Positions 31,483-40,114 of a stretch of 54,362 bases of DNA are shown one piece after another. Source of the stretch: CAYMDS01 sp964576705 (lineage in GTDB: Bacteria; Patescibacteriota; Microgenomatia; Levybacterales; UBA12049); the NCBI GenBank assembly GCA_964576705.1, contig CAZNVI010000003.1:1-54362 (forward strand). Direction: 5' to 3'. The notes beneath the pieces were generated by a model. It saw only the letters and a list, made by a program, of their open reading frames with translations. It did no database searches and was not told where the DNA came from. Positions within the stretch are counted from its first letter, which is position 1. The number at the start of each line of letters is the position of its first letter. The position numbers and the translations under genes are program-made.

Positions 31483-32638
31483 TTTTTTCTAAACGGTCTG
31501 TTCTCCAGATTATTTTGTTGTAAATAAAATAGTTTAGCGGTATTACTATAAATATTATAGTAGGAATCAAAATCGCTATTCGCGTAGGAATCTCAAATGA
31601 GAATATATAAACTGTCGAACCTAATAAATATTCCGCAATAACATAAGCAATGAATTGGATGACGATAGCGCTGAAAGAAGTAAGATTAAATTTTAAAAAA
31701 CGAATCAAGAAATTACCTCTTTCCTCAACTTTACCTGTGTCGCTAAAAGTCCAAAAGTTATTGAATAAAAAATTTGAAATAATCGCTGATTCAGCGCCGA
31801 TTGCTACAGCTGCCGGATTTGAAGCTCCCAGTATAACCGAAGCCTCTTGCATTATTAGTTGTACTATAAATCCTGTACCTCCCACGAAAAGAAATTTAAT
31901 CAATCTCTGGAGCTCTATTACTCTAGTCACAATCACGAATTGAAGAATATCAAATATATAATCTAGCGGTGCAATCTTAGAATTACCCAATTTTCTATCC
32001 GAAAAATGAACAGGTACTTCTGCAATTTTAAAACCTGCTCTCACTACTTTATGGAGAAACGCAATCTGAAAGATATACCCGTCAAATCCTTTCATTTGCG
32101 GAGCTACGCTTAAAAATACGTCTTTCTTAATTGCCCTGAATCCTCCCGTCCAATCATGTTGATTAAAAAGGCCGAAAACAGTTCTTACAAAGTTGTTGGC
32201 TACTATTGAAAAAAGTTTTCGTTGTAGTGGCCAATTTTCAGGTATCGACCCCCCATTGCTATATCTTGTTTGTACCACCATATCATAACCTTGATCAATT
32301 ATATCTACAAACTTCTGTATGTCACGAGGGTCAAACTGAAAGTCGGCATCTATACTTATAACTATATCTGCTCCTCTTTTTTCGATTGCATCACTCATAA
32401 CGCGAATATACGCTGCGCCAAGTCCTTTCTTATCTCCGACATTTATATCCAGGTTTTTGTATTTCTTCATTAACTTCCGAACAACATCTGCGGTGCCATC
32501 AGGAGAATTATCATCTGCTACGAGGATATTCATCTTATGGTTTTTTATTTTTGGAAAAACTTCCTCCTCCATGACTGTAATCAATTTCTCGATGTTATCT
32601 TTTTCGTTATATGTTGCAGGGATTACAAATATTTTCAT
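31475..32638 (-). CDS. GT2 polyprenyl-phosphate sugar synthase fused to GtrA
   Basis: 387 aa. The N-terminal family-2 glycosyltransferase (1-240) shows VIPATYNEKDNIEKLI, ADDNSPDGT, VISIDADFQFDP (DxD) and GGFRAIKKDVF, typical of dolichol-phosphate mannose synthase. The C-terminal GtrA-like domain (about 245-380) has four helices. It should make a lipid-linked sugar and help move it across the membrane. Its product probably feeds the adjacent GT39-like enzyme, whose gene overlaps its end. Confidence 0.93.
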   Translation of the reverse strand: MKIFVIPATYNEKDNIEKLITVMEEEVFPKIKNHKMNILVADDNSPDGTADVVRKLMKKYKNLDINVGDKKGLGAAYIRVMSDAIEKRGADIVISIDADFQFDPRDIQKFVDIIDQGYDMVVQTRYSNGGSIPENWPLQRKLFSIVANNFVRTVFGLFNQHDWTGGFRAIKKDVFLSVAPQMKGFDGYIFQIAFLHKVVRAGFKIAEVPVHFSDRKLGNSKIAPLDYIFDILQFVIVTRVIELQRLIKFLFVGGTGFIVQLIMQEASVILGASNPAAVAIGAESAIISNFLFNNFWTFSDTGKVEERGNFLIRFLKFNLTSFSAIVIQFIAYVIAEYLLGSTVYIFSFEIPTRIAILIPTIIFIVIPLNYFIYNKIIWRTDRLEKNV

Positions 32639-32642
32639 AAAA

Positions 32643-33617
32643 TTAAGAAGCGAAAGCTTTGCCTTTGTGACCCTCCTTAAGATGATCTATCATCATCCTT
32701 AGTCCTTCTTCAAGTTTTACTTTTGGCTCCCAGCCCAGAAGAGCTTTTGCCTTAGAAATATCTGGGCGTCGCTGCTTTGGATCATCCTTAGGCAAATCTT
32801 CGCTGCTTTTAATCTCGCTCTCTGAGACAGTTAGCTCTTTCACCAGTTTTGCATATTCCAAAACTGTGCACTCTTCTTCAGAGCCAATATTCACAACTTC
32901 GGTATTTGTATTAGGATAAAACATCAAGCGCATTAATCCTTCAACGGTATCTTCTACATAACATAACGATCTTGTTTGCGTCCCATCACCGAAAATATTA
33001 ATTGGATCTCCATACAAAGCGTTGTATATAAAATCAACTATCATTCGCTTATCATCCATCCTCATTTTTGGGCCGTAGGTGTTGAATATACGAGCAATGC
33101 GTGCATCCACCCCTTTTCTCCAAAAGTGAGCTACAATGGTTTCTCCAAATCTTTTCGCTTCATCATAAACAGACCGAGGACCTGTGGTTGATACATTTCC
33201 CCGATAATCTTCTTTCTGCGGATGCTCTAAGGGATCACCGTAAACTTCAGAGGTCGAAGTATATAAAAACCTGGCCTTGTTTCTTTCTGCAAATTTAAGC
33301 AATTCAAGTGTTCCTGTTGTATTGGCAAGCATAGTTTGCATGGGAAGATTATGATAACTAATAGGACTGTGATGATTTGGTGAGGCAGGCGAAGCTAGAT
33401 GAAATACAGCATCTGCAGTAATATTTTCGGGGAGAGGATTTATGACGTCGAACTCTAAAAACTGAAAATTTTCATTTGATCTAAGATGCGCAATATTCTC
33501 AGCATTACCTGTAAGTAAATTATCAACGCAAATTACTTTCTTTTTTGATTTTAATAGAAGATCGCACAAATGCGAGCCTATAAATCCAGCTCCACCGGTT
33601 ACAATTATATTTTCCAT
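32643..33617 (-). CDS. UDP-glucuronate decarboxylase-like SDR epimerase
   Basis: A 324-aa extended short-chain dehydrogenase. The Rossmann motif GGAGFIGSHL, STSEVYGDP, and the YxxxK-type catalytic motif in VYDEAKRFGE are present. So is the substrate segment ARIFNTYGPKMRMDD, then DGTQTRSLCYVED. This pattern best fits UDP-xylose synthase, which would use UDP-glucuronate made by the Ugd encoded upstream. Alternatively it is a related 4-epimerase. It is 4 nt from the next gene in the operon. Confidence 0.85.
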   Translation of the reverse strand: MENIIVTGGAGFIGSHLCDLLLKSKKKVICVDNLLTGNAENIAHLRSNENFQFLEFDVINPLPENITADAVFHLASPASPNHHSPISYHNLPMQTMLANTTGTLELLKFAERNKARFLYTSTSEVYGDPLEHPQKEDYRGNVSTTGPRSVYDEAKRFGETIVAHFWRKGVDARIARIFNTYGPKMRMDDKRMIVDFIYNALYGDPINIFGDGTQTRSLCYVEDTVEGLMRLMFYPNTNTEVVNIGSEEECTVLEYAKLVKELTVSESEIKSSEDLPKDDPKQRRPDISKAKALLGWEPKVKLEEGLRMMIDHLKEGHKGKAFAS

Positions 33618-33713
33618 TGCTCATTTACCATTTTCCATCCAATTTTAAATTGATCAATTCGTAGAATACGAAAAGGGAATTAAATGAGAAATGGAAGCTG
33701 GAAAATGGAAAAT
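33618..33713. repeat. Nested inverted repeats in operon spacer
   Basis: An outer pair CCATTTTCCA / TGGAAAATGG and an inner perfect hairpin TTCGTA-GAA-TACGAA fill the unusually long 96-nt spacer between the gmd and decarboxylase genes. It is possibly an mRNA-processing or attenuation element. Confidence 0.4.
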
Positions 33714-34685
33714 CTAGCTATTTCTCTTCTCCATTTCAATATCCGCTTCAACCATCATTTTTACCAAATCCGGAAAAGATGTTTTCGGAGTCCAAGAAAG
33801 TTTTTCTTTTGCCTTACTATAATCACCGATTAAATTATCTACTTCTGCGGGACGCATAAAAGCAGGATCATTTGTAATAACATAATCCTGCCAATTTTTA
33901 ATCCCGATAACCTCGAAAGCTTTCTGTACAAATTCCTCAACACTGTGGTTCTCGCCTGTGGATATTACATAATCATCAGGCTTATCCTGTTGAAGCATTA
34001 ACCACATAGCCTCTACATAATCCCCGGCAAATCCCCAATCTCTCTTGGAATCTAAATTTCCGAGAGTCAATTTTTCTGTCATCCCTAAACTAATTCTGGC
34101 TACGGTATTACTAATTTTTCGAGTGACGAATTCCAGCCCGCGCCTTGGCGACTCATGATTGAAAAGAATTCCTGATACTGCAAACATGTCATAACTTTCA
34201 CGATAATTAACTGTAATATAGTGTCCGTATACTTTCGCGACACCATAAGGCGACCTTGGATAGAAGCGGGTAGTTTCTTTCTGTGGAGTTTCTGTTACTT
34301 TCCCGAACATCTCTGAGCTTGAAGCCTGGTAAAATTTAATTTGTTTATTTACTTGCCGTATGGCATCAAGCATACGTGTCACACCGAGCGCTGTAAATTC
34401 CCCGGTTAGCACTGGCTGACTCCATGAGGCTTTGACGAATGACTGAGCAGCCAGATTATAAACCTCATCCGGCTCTGATTCAATTAATGCATCAGCTAGA
34501 GAAGCCTGATCTAGCAAATCACCCGGTATCAATTTAATTTGATGAGAAATGTGTTGGAAATTCTGGACATTCGGCGTACTAAGCCTCCGTACTAGACCAC
34601 TAACGATGTAGCCTTTCTTTAACAAAAACTCAGCTAGATATGAGCCGTCTTGACCTGTAATACCAGTAATTAATGCTTTTTTCAT
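33714..34685 (-). CDS. gmd: GDP-mannose 4,6-dehydratase
   Basis: A 323-aa extended SDR with the NADP motif TGITGQDGSYLAEFL. The family-specific GLVRRLSTPN, catalytic SSSEMFG and YGVAKVYGHY (Tyr/Lys) are present, as is NHESPRRGLEFVTRKI, diagnostic for GMD. It converts GDP-D-mannose to GDP-4-keto-6-deoxymannose. The neighbouring reductase gene, 11 nt upstream in the same operon, should finish GDP-rhamnose. Confidence 0.95.
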   Translation of the reverse strand: MKKALITGITGQDGSYLAEFLLKKGYIVSGLVRRLSTPNVQNFQHISHQIKLIPGDLLDQASLADALIESEPDEVYNLAAQSFVKASWSQPVLTGEFTALGVTRMLDAIRQVNKQIKFYQASSSEMFGKVTETPQKETTRFYPRSPYGVAKVYGHYITVNYRESYDMFAVSGILFNHESPRRGLEFVTRKISNTVARISLGMTEKLTLGNLDSKRDWGFAGDYVEAMWLMLQQDKPDDYVISTGENHSVEEFVQKAFEVIGIKNWQDYVITNDPAFMRPAEVDNLIGDYSKAKEKLSWTPKTSFPDLVKMMVEADIEMEKRNS

Positions 34686-34696
34686 ACTTTATGATT

Positions 34697-35662
34697 TTAT
34701 ACGACTTTTCTCCAATAGTCCAGTAAATCTAACAAGGTTTGCTCAATTTTTACTTCAGGATTCCATTTTGTCGCTTGTTTAAATTTAGCGGGATTACATC
34801 TTAACTCAGGAACATCACTTGGTCGAAAAAGACTAATATCTGACTCGACTCTTATTTCCGTTTTAGAAAAAGTTAATAGTTGATCAAGTATTTCTTTGAT
34901 GGTATATGATTTTCCGGTACCTATATTATATTCTTCTCCGGGAGTACAATTTTCTGATGCCAGTAAATATGCATTAACCATATCCCGAACATCAGTAAAA
35001 TCACGCCTAGCTTCTAAGTTTCCGACTTTTAATACAGGCTCTGATTTTCCTTTCTCGATATCTGCTATAGATTTTGCAAATCTAGATACTGAAATCCCCG
35101 GTGATAATCTGGGTCCGATATGGTTAAACGGTCTAAGTCTTATTATAGGCATCTTATATGCTAAAAAATAACTCAACCCCAAATAGTCTTGCGCAATTTT
35201 AGACACTGAGTATGGATTATCAGGCTTAAAAGACACATTTTCATCTATCGGCAAATCAGAAATGTCCACAAGACCGTATACATGTGCTGACGAAATGATG
35301 ACTACACGGGTTTGTAATAAATTATTTCTTCTAAGAGCTTCTAATAAATTAACTTCTGATGAGATGTTATTTACAAGAACTTCTGAAGGATTCTTAAAAC
35401 TGTCAGCTACATTTGTAGATGCAGCAAGGTGATACACCACATCCGGAAGGATTTCTGCAACTACTTTATTTACCTCTTCGCTTTCCAAAAGATTTACCTT
35501 AAATAACTTAATTTTATCTTTTATCCCTGCCAGGTTATCTACTTGACGATCTGAAATATGGGTACCATAGACCTCAAACTCTGACTCTGAAGAAAGAAGT
35601 TCTGCTAGATGGCTTCCTGCAAATCCAGTTATTCCGGTAATTAATACTTTTTTTCTATTCAT
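34697..35662 (-). CDS. rmd: GDP-6-deoxy-D-mannose (GDP-4-keto) reductase
   Basis: A 321-aa extended SDR: TGITGFAGSHLAELL, YHLAASTNV, catalytic YSVSKIAQDY, then the RMD-like IRLRPFNHIGPR, FAKSIADIEKG and VGNLEARRDFTDVRDMVNAY. With Gmd encoded next to it, the expected product is GDP-D-rhamnose. A GDP-fucose-type outcome is less likely because the epimerase-type GMER features are absent. It overlaps no gene, with 1 nt to the upstream NUDIX stop. Confidence 0.87.
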   Translation of the reverse strand: MNRKKVLITGITGFAGSHLAELLSSESEFEVYGTHISDRQVDNLAGIKDKIKLFKVNLLESEEVNKVVAEILPDVVYHLAASTNVADSFKNPSEVLVNNISSEVNLLEALRRNNLLQTRVVIISSAHVYGLVDISDLPIDENVSFKPDNPYSVSKIAQDYLGLSYFLAYKMPIIRLRPFNHIGPRLSPGISVSRFAKSIADIEKGKSEPVLKVGNLEARRDFTDVRDMVNAYLLASENCTPGEEYNIGTGKSYTIKEILDQLLTFSKTEIRVESDISLFRPSDVPELRCNPAKFKQATKWNPEVKIEQTLLDLLDYWRKVV

Positions 35663-35663
35663 T

Positions 35664-36197
35664 TTAGTAAAATGTTTCTTTAAACTTCCTCATTATAACA
35701 TTAAAATCAGGGTACGTAATTTTTTCTATGGCTTCATCCAGATCAAACCATCCTGCTGAATTGAATTCTCTTAATTCATATTTGAAACTCTCTTGTCTAT
35801 CCATATACACAACATAAAACAAGTCAAAGTGCTTTCTACAGATTCCAGTTGGAATACAGCTAGTGACATTCGCTTCAAATAATTTAATCTTCTCATTAGT
35901 AAGTTTAAACCCTAATTCTTCACTAAATTCACGCTTTACCGCCATTATTGGACCCTCATTGAGATCAATATGACCACCCGGAGGTGACCAGATACCTGCT
36001 TTAATATGATCGACTATATAAATCGTTCTCGATTTACGTTCATATGGTACAAACAAGACGCAGAAGTGACTTTCCGGATTTTGTGGCTTTGTAAACGGAA
36101 CTCCCTGATCTATTCTTTTTTTGAATCCGGCAATGGTTTTTTGGTTGACTAAGTTTAATCTATCTAATTCTTCTATTATTGAGGGTATGGAGTCCAT
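35664..36197 (-). CDS. NUDIX hydrolase in the sugar operon
   Basis: 177 aa. The Nudix box is GGHIDLNEGPIMAVKREF then SEELGF, complete. There is an N-terminal helical extension of about 45 residues and a Cys/His segment (TGICRKHFDLFY). Its place within the nucleotide-sugar operon suggests a sugar-nucleotide substrate, although general nucleotide cleaning is possible. It is 24 nt after ugd. Confidence 0.88.
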   Translation of the reverse strand: MDSIPSIIEELDRLNLVNQKTIAGFKKRIDQGVPFTKPQNPESHFCVLFVPYERKSRTIYIVDHIKAGIWSPPGGHIDLNEGPIMAVKREFSEELGFKLTNEKIKLFEANVTSCIPTGICRKHFDLFYVVYMDRQESFKYELREFNSAGWFDLDEAIEKITYPDFNVIMRKFKETFY

Positions 36198-36221
36198 TTA
36201 ATTTATGTACCGGATTATTAT

Positions 36222-37538
36222 TTACCTTCCAACGCCGAGGTAATTGAATCCGAGAGCCTTAGCTTTGCTTGGATCATATATATTTCTTCCGTCAATAATA
36301 TTTGGTTTACTCATTTCCTGTTTAAGCTTATATAAATCCAGTTCTTTAAATTCATTCCACTCAGTCATTAAAATCACAAGCTCCGCATCGCGAGCTGCTT
36401 CATATGAATTTGTCATATATGAAACATTCCTTAAATCAGATAATTTAGCCATTGCATTTTCTGTCGCTACGGGATCATATGCACGTATCAAAGCGCCATC
36501 GTGAGCTAATTGCTCAATAACAGAAATCGAAGGCGCATCCCGCATATCATCAGTATCCGGCTTAAATGATAAGCCTAAAACACCAATCCTTTTTCCCTTC
36601 ACAGACCCGCTTAATATTTTTCTTGCTTTGTCTGTAATACCATTTATGGCATCTAGATTTATAGATTCTACTTCTTTAAGTAACTTAAAATCGTATCCTG
36701 AATTTCCAGCTATAGCGATAAGAGCTTTAACATCTTTAGGAAAACAGCTTCCGCCATAGCCTGCTCCCGCATTAAGAAATGCTGCGCCTATGCGCTTATC
36801 CTGACCGATAGCTTCAAGTACTGCGGGTCCGTCTGCTCCCAATTTTTCTGATAACTGAGCAATTGCATTCGCAAAAGAAATTTTCGTAGCTAAGAACGCA
36901 TTTGATGCGTATTTAATCATTTCTGCAGTAGGAACATTTGTTAAGACTAAGGAAACTTTACTACCGTTTGTCATAATAGGTTTATGGAGTTCGACAAGTA
37001 GATCTTTAGCTTTTTTTGAATCCGAGCCGATCACTACGCGATCAGGGTGTAATGTATCTGATATAGCTTGGCCTTCACGCAGAAATTCAGGTATTGATGC
37101 ATAATCAAACTCTGACTTCTTAGGTTTTACTTTTTCTATGATATTTCGAACATTTTCACTGGTACCTACAGGAACTGTGCTTTTTGTAATTACAACTGTA
37201 TATTTGTCCAGGTGCTTACCTAATTTTTCAGCTACATTGTAGACTACTGACAAATCTGCTTCACCATTATCTTTCGGAGGCGTACCTACTGCTATAAACA
37301 CTACATCTGAAGCGGGAATAGCAGGCGTGTAATCAAGAGTAAAAAGCAATCTTCCTGCTTTTACATTTCTTTTCACCAATTCCTGTAATCCCGGTTCATA
37401 AATAGGAATGATTCCTTTTTTCAAATTCTCAATTTTTGACGGTGTATGGCCGATGACCCAAACAGTATTTCCCAAGTCAGCAAAAACTGCAGCTGTAACT
37501 AAACCCACATAGCCATGTCCGATAAATGTAATTGTCAT
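36222..37538 (-). CDS. ugd: UDP-glucose 6-dehydrogenase
   Basis: 438 aa. The N-terminal Rossmann domain is FIGHGYVGLVTAAVFADLG. The substrate helix and the catalytic Cys are in GAGYGGSCFPKDVKAL. The C-terminal UDP-binding domain has GVLGLSFKPDTDDMRDAPS. It makes UDP-glucuronate from UDP-glucose and probably feeds the UDP-xylose-synthase-like enzyme. The ATG at 37538 is preferred over an in-frame TTG five codons upstream, as TATATT ends 6 nt before it. Confidence 0.96.
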   Translation of the reverse strand: MTITFIGHGYVGLVTAAVFADLGNTVWVIGHTPSKIENLKKGIIPIYEPGLQELVKRNVKAGRLLFTLDYTPAIPASDVVFIAVGTPPKDNGEADLSVVYNVAEKLGKHLDKYTVVITKSTVPVGTSENVRNIIEKVKPKKSEFDYASIPEFLREGQAISDTLHPDRVVIGSDSKKAKDLLVELHKPIMTNGSKVSLVLTNVPTAEMIKYASNAFLATKISFANAIAQLSEKLGADGPAVLEAIGQDKRIGAAFLNAGAGYGGSCFPKDVKALIAIAGNSGYDFKLLKEVESINLDAINGITDKARKILSGSVKGKRIGVLGLSFKPDTDDMRDAPSISVIEQLAHDGALIRAYDPVATENAMAKLSDLRNVSYMTNSYEAARDAELVILMTEWNEFKELDLYKLKQEMSKPNIIDGRNIYDPSKAKALGFNYLGVGR

Positions 37539-37550
37539 ATAATTAATATA
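37539..37550 (-). promoter_or_regulatory. Leaderless promoter inside the glycan cluster
   Basis: On the minus strand, TATATT (37550-37545) ends 6 nt before the ugd ATG. It may start the second half of the operon independently. Confidence 0.5.
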
Positions 37551-37577
37551 CAAATAATAAAACTTGCTAATTTAGCA

Positions 37578-38606
37578 TCAATTATTTGAAACTGCTTCTT
37601 TAGAATATTGCTTTTCGTAATATTCTTTATATGCGCCCGATTTTATATCTTTCCACCAGCCCTGATTATTCTTGTACCATTCAATAGTCTTTTCGAGCCA
37701 TTCATCAAAACTCTGCATCGGCTCCCAACCAAGTTCATTTTTTATTTTCGTCCAATCCACAGCATATCTTCGATCATGTCCTGGTCTATCCTTTACGAAT
37801 TCAATCATATTCTCAGATTGTCCTAATAAATGCAATATCTTTTTTGCAACTGTAAGATTATTCACATCTTCTGTCAACCCCCCTACGCAATAAGTCTCGC
37901 CTGTTTTGCCTTTTTGCAAGATAAGCTCAATCGCCCGACAATGATCTTCAACATACAGCCAATCTCTGACATATAATCCGTCTCCATAAATCGGAATTTT
38001 TTTGCCTTCCAGAAGATTTGTAATAGCAAGAGATATAACTTTTTCGGGAAATTGAAATGGACCGAAATTGTTTGAACAGTTAGAAATAGTTATAGGTAAA
38101 TTGAAAGTATCGAAATACGCACGGACCAGGTGATCAGAGCCTGCTTTACTCGCAGAATAAGGACTATGAGGATTATATGGAGTGTTTTCATCAAACCTCT
38201 TGCTGGAATCAAGGGGCAATTCTCCGAAGACCTCATCTGTAGAAACATGATGAAAACGCTTTACACTATTCTTTAATGCAACATCGAGTAGAACCTGTGT
38301 GCCGACTACATTTGTCATTACGAAATTTGCAGGCTCCATAATTGAACGGTCCACATGACTTTCAGCAGCAAAGTGAATAACGGTATCGACACCTTCCATT
38401 GCCTTTGATACAGCATTAGCATCGCAAATATCAGCTTGAATAAATAAAAAATTTGGATTACCTTGAACCGATTTAAGATTTTCTAAGTTCCCTGCATAAG
38501 TTAATTTATCCAAATTAACGATTGAATCTTCGGGATGGTTTTTCATCCAATAAAGGATAAAATTAGACCCTATAAAACCAGCACCCCCTGTAACAAGTAA
38601 TTTCAT
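37578..38606 (-). CDS. rmlB: dTDP-glucose 4,6-dehydratase
   Basis: 342 aa: GGAGFIGSNFILYW, HFAAESHVDRSI (family hallmark), STDEVFGELP, YSASKAGSDHLVRAY (catalytic Tyr/Lys) and NNFGPFQFPEKVI. It turns dTDP-glucose into dTDP-4-keto-6-deoxyglucose, using the RmlA product encoded upstream. No rmlD is visible, so the final dTDP-sugar may not be L-rhamnose or the last gene lies elsewhere. Confidence 0.96.
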   Translation of the reverse strand: MKLLVTGGAGFIGSNFILYWMKNHPEDSIVNLDKLTYAGNLENLKSVQGNPNFLFIQADICDANAVSKAMEGVDTVIHFAAESHVDRSIMEPANFVMTNVVGTQVLLDVALKNSVKRFHHVSTDEVFGELPLDSSKRFDENTPYNPHSPYSASKAGSDHLVRAYFDTFNLPITISNCSNNFGPFQFPEKVISLAITNLLEGKKIPIYGDGLYVRDWLYVEDHCRAIELILQKGKTGETYCVGGLTEDVNNLTVAKKILHLLGQSENMIEFVKDRPGHDRRYAVDWTKIKNELGWEPMQSFDEWLEKTIEWYKNNQGWWKDIKSGAYKEYYEKQYSKEAVSNN

Positions 38607-38692
38607 ATTTTTCTTTTTTTACGATTTATACCTATCGGTAGATTCGATGTAAATTTATAGGGACTAAGGATCATTTTTTTAATAGTTATCAA

Positions 38693-39127
38693 TTATTTTA
38701 CAATCCCCTGTCTCAATTCTTCTTCTGTATATTCTACTTGCTCGTCTTTCAAATTCGGGTCATAAGCAGGATCCGGAAAGTTAATAAAAAATGCTTCCTC
38801 TGTCCCTTCATTGACCAATAAAGTCGCGACGTCTTTCGGGATAAATAATCGCTTTGGAGTAGCACCCTCAAGAACATATTCCTCTTTTTCTGATTCAGGT
38901 GTCCCAGGTCGCCATAATACAATTTTTACTTTTCCAACAACTGGAAAATATCTCGCAGCACGAACGCGATGTAAATGATATCCCTTTGAACTCCCTGGCT
39001 TCACAGAAGTCATATAAACCAGAGTCTTATCGCCATCGACAAATAACTCCTTTAATGAACCATTTGCATTGCCGGCATGGTCATATGTAACGACTACTTT
39101 TGCTTCTTCTGAAGTTCCTAGTGCCAT
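38693..39127 (-). CDS. RmlC-like cupin (sugar 3,5-epimerase or isomerase)
   Basis: 144 aa, a single beta-roll cupin: GSLKELF, GSSKGYHLHRVRAARYFPVVGK in the active-site strand, VLWRPG, RLFIPKDVATLLVN and a late PDPAYDP. It resembles the dTDP-4-dehydrorhamnose 3,5-epimerase/WxcM superfamily but is shorter than canonical RmlC (about 185 aa). It may be an epimerase or a keto-isomerase on the RmlB product. Shine-Dalgarno AAGGA precedes the ATG; the gene is 2 nt after rmlA. Confidence 0.8.
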   Translation of the reverse strand: MALGTSEEAKVVVTYDHAGNANGSLKELFVDGDKTLVYMTSVKPGSSKGYHLHRVRAARYFPVVGKVKIVLWRPGTPESEKEEYVLEGATPKRLFIPKDVATLLVNEGTEEAFFINFPDPAYDPNLKDEQVEYTEEELRQGIVK

Positions 39128-39129
39128 AA

Positions 39130-39849
39130 TTAAATTTCCTTTTTAGCTTTATCTGCCATATAATTACCCGCCCGAAGCAGACTATCGAAAGTACCTGCAT
39201 CTTCCCAAATGCAGTCAATCGGGCTGACTGTCAATTCACCTATAGCCTGGTATTGATTGTATAAATCAGGTATCTCAATCTCGCCTCTGGCGGATGGAAT
39301 AACCTTTCTAGCAAACTCCGATGCGCGCTCATCAAATATGTATATACCAGGCACTGCATAATCGCTCTTCGGATTCTCTGGTTTTTCTACGATAGAAATC
39401 ACTTTTCCCTGTTGATCGAATTCGACAACTGCATATCTTTGCGGATCCGGAACTTTTATGGCAAAAACATGTCCTCCTTTTTGAAAATTTGCAATTTCAC
39501 TTTTAAAATCATAGTCAAAGATATTATCACCTAATATCATGGTTACGTTATCATCTTTTATAAAACTTTCACCGACTATAAAAGCATCAGCCAATCCTTT
39601 AGGTTCTTCTTGGATTTCGAATGTAAATTTGGCATCGAAGTCCTTACCTGAACCTAACAAATTTAAAAAATGTCCGGCGTATTCAGGAGCTATAATAATA
39701 AGTATATCTTTAATTCCTGCTTTAAGAAGAGTTTCTAGAGGATAAAAGATCATCGGCTTGTTATAAACCGGAAGAAGTTGTTTAGATGTAATTTTCGTTA
39801 ACGGTCTAAGCCTGGTCGCTTTTCCACCTGCTAAAATAATTCCTTTCAT
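39130..39849 (-). CDS. rmlA: Glucose-1-phosphate thymidylyltransferase (short form)
   Basis: 239 aa: nucleotide-binding GGKATRLRPLTKITSKQLLP, then YNKPMIFYPLETLL, LGDNIFDYDF (metal Asp) and VEKPENPKSDYAVPGIY. It makes dTDP-glucose. It lacks the roughly 50-residue C-terminal extension of typical RmlA that carries the allosteric dTDP-rhamnose site, so feedback inhibition may be absent. It is 4 nt from the small membrane-protein gene. Confidence 0.93.
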   Translation of the reverse strand: MKGIILAGGKATRLRPLTKITSKQLLPVYNKPMIFYPLETLLKAGIKDILIIIAPEYAGHFLNLLGSGKDFDAKFTFEIQEEPKGLADAFIVGESFIKDDNVTMILGDNIFDYDFKSEIANFQKGGHVFAIKVPDPQRYAVVEFDQQGKVISIVEKPENPKSDYAVPGIYIFDERASEFARKVIPSARGEIEIPDLYNQYQAIGELTVSPIDCIWEDAGTFDSLLRAGNYMADKAKKEI

Positions 39850-39853
39850 AAAG

Positions 39854-40114
39854 TTAAAAACCAGAAAGTAATAATACTAATACTATACCTAACGCACCTA
39901 CAAGTACATATTCTAGCACAATTTTTACCGAAACGTCATGATGGACTAGATGATGGACGATCCCCCAAAATGCGTATAAGAACCCGGTTAAAAATAATAT
40001 AGCCATTCGGATATCAGTATCATTTGCTGTTTTAAGGATAAGTGTCACGCAAAGAAACATTAGTACCCCGAAAGATAAATAGTAACCTCTATGAGATTTA
40101 AGTGAGTCAATCAT
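39854..40114 (-). CDS. Small three-helix membrane protein
   Basis: 86 aa with three hydrophobic helices (about 11-26, 35-52 and 64-85). A His-rich loop (GIVHHLVHHDVS) sits at the second helix end, which could bind metal. The start overlaps the CAP gene stop by one base (TAATG), so the two are coupled. Function unknown; it recurs next to CAP or surface genes only by inference from this locus. Confidence 0.65.
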   Translation of the reverse strand: MIDSLKSHRGYYLSFGVLMFLCVTLILKTANDTDIRMAILFLTGFLYAFWGIVHHLVHHDVSVKIVLEYVLVGALGIVLVLLLSGF

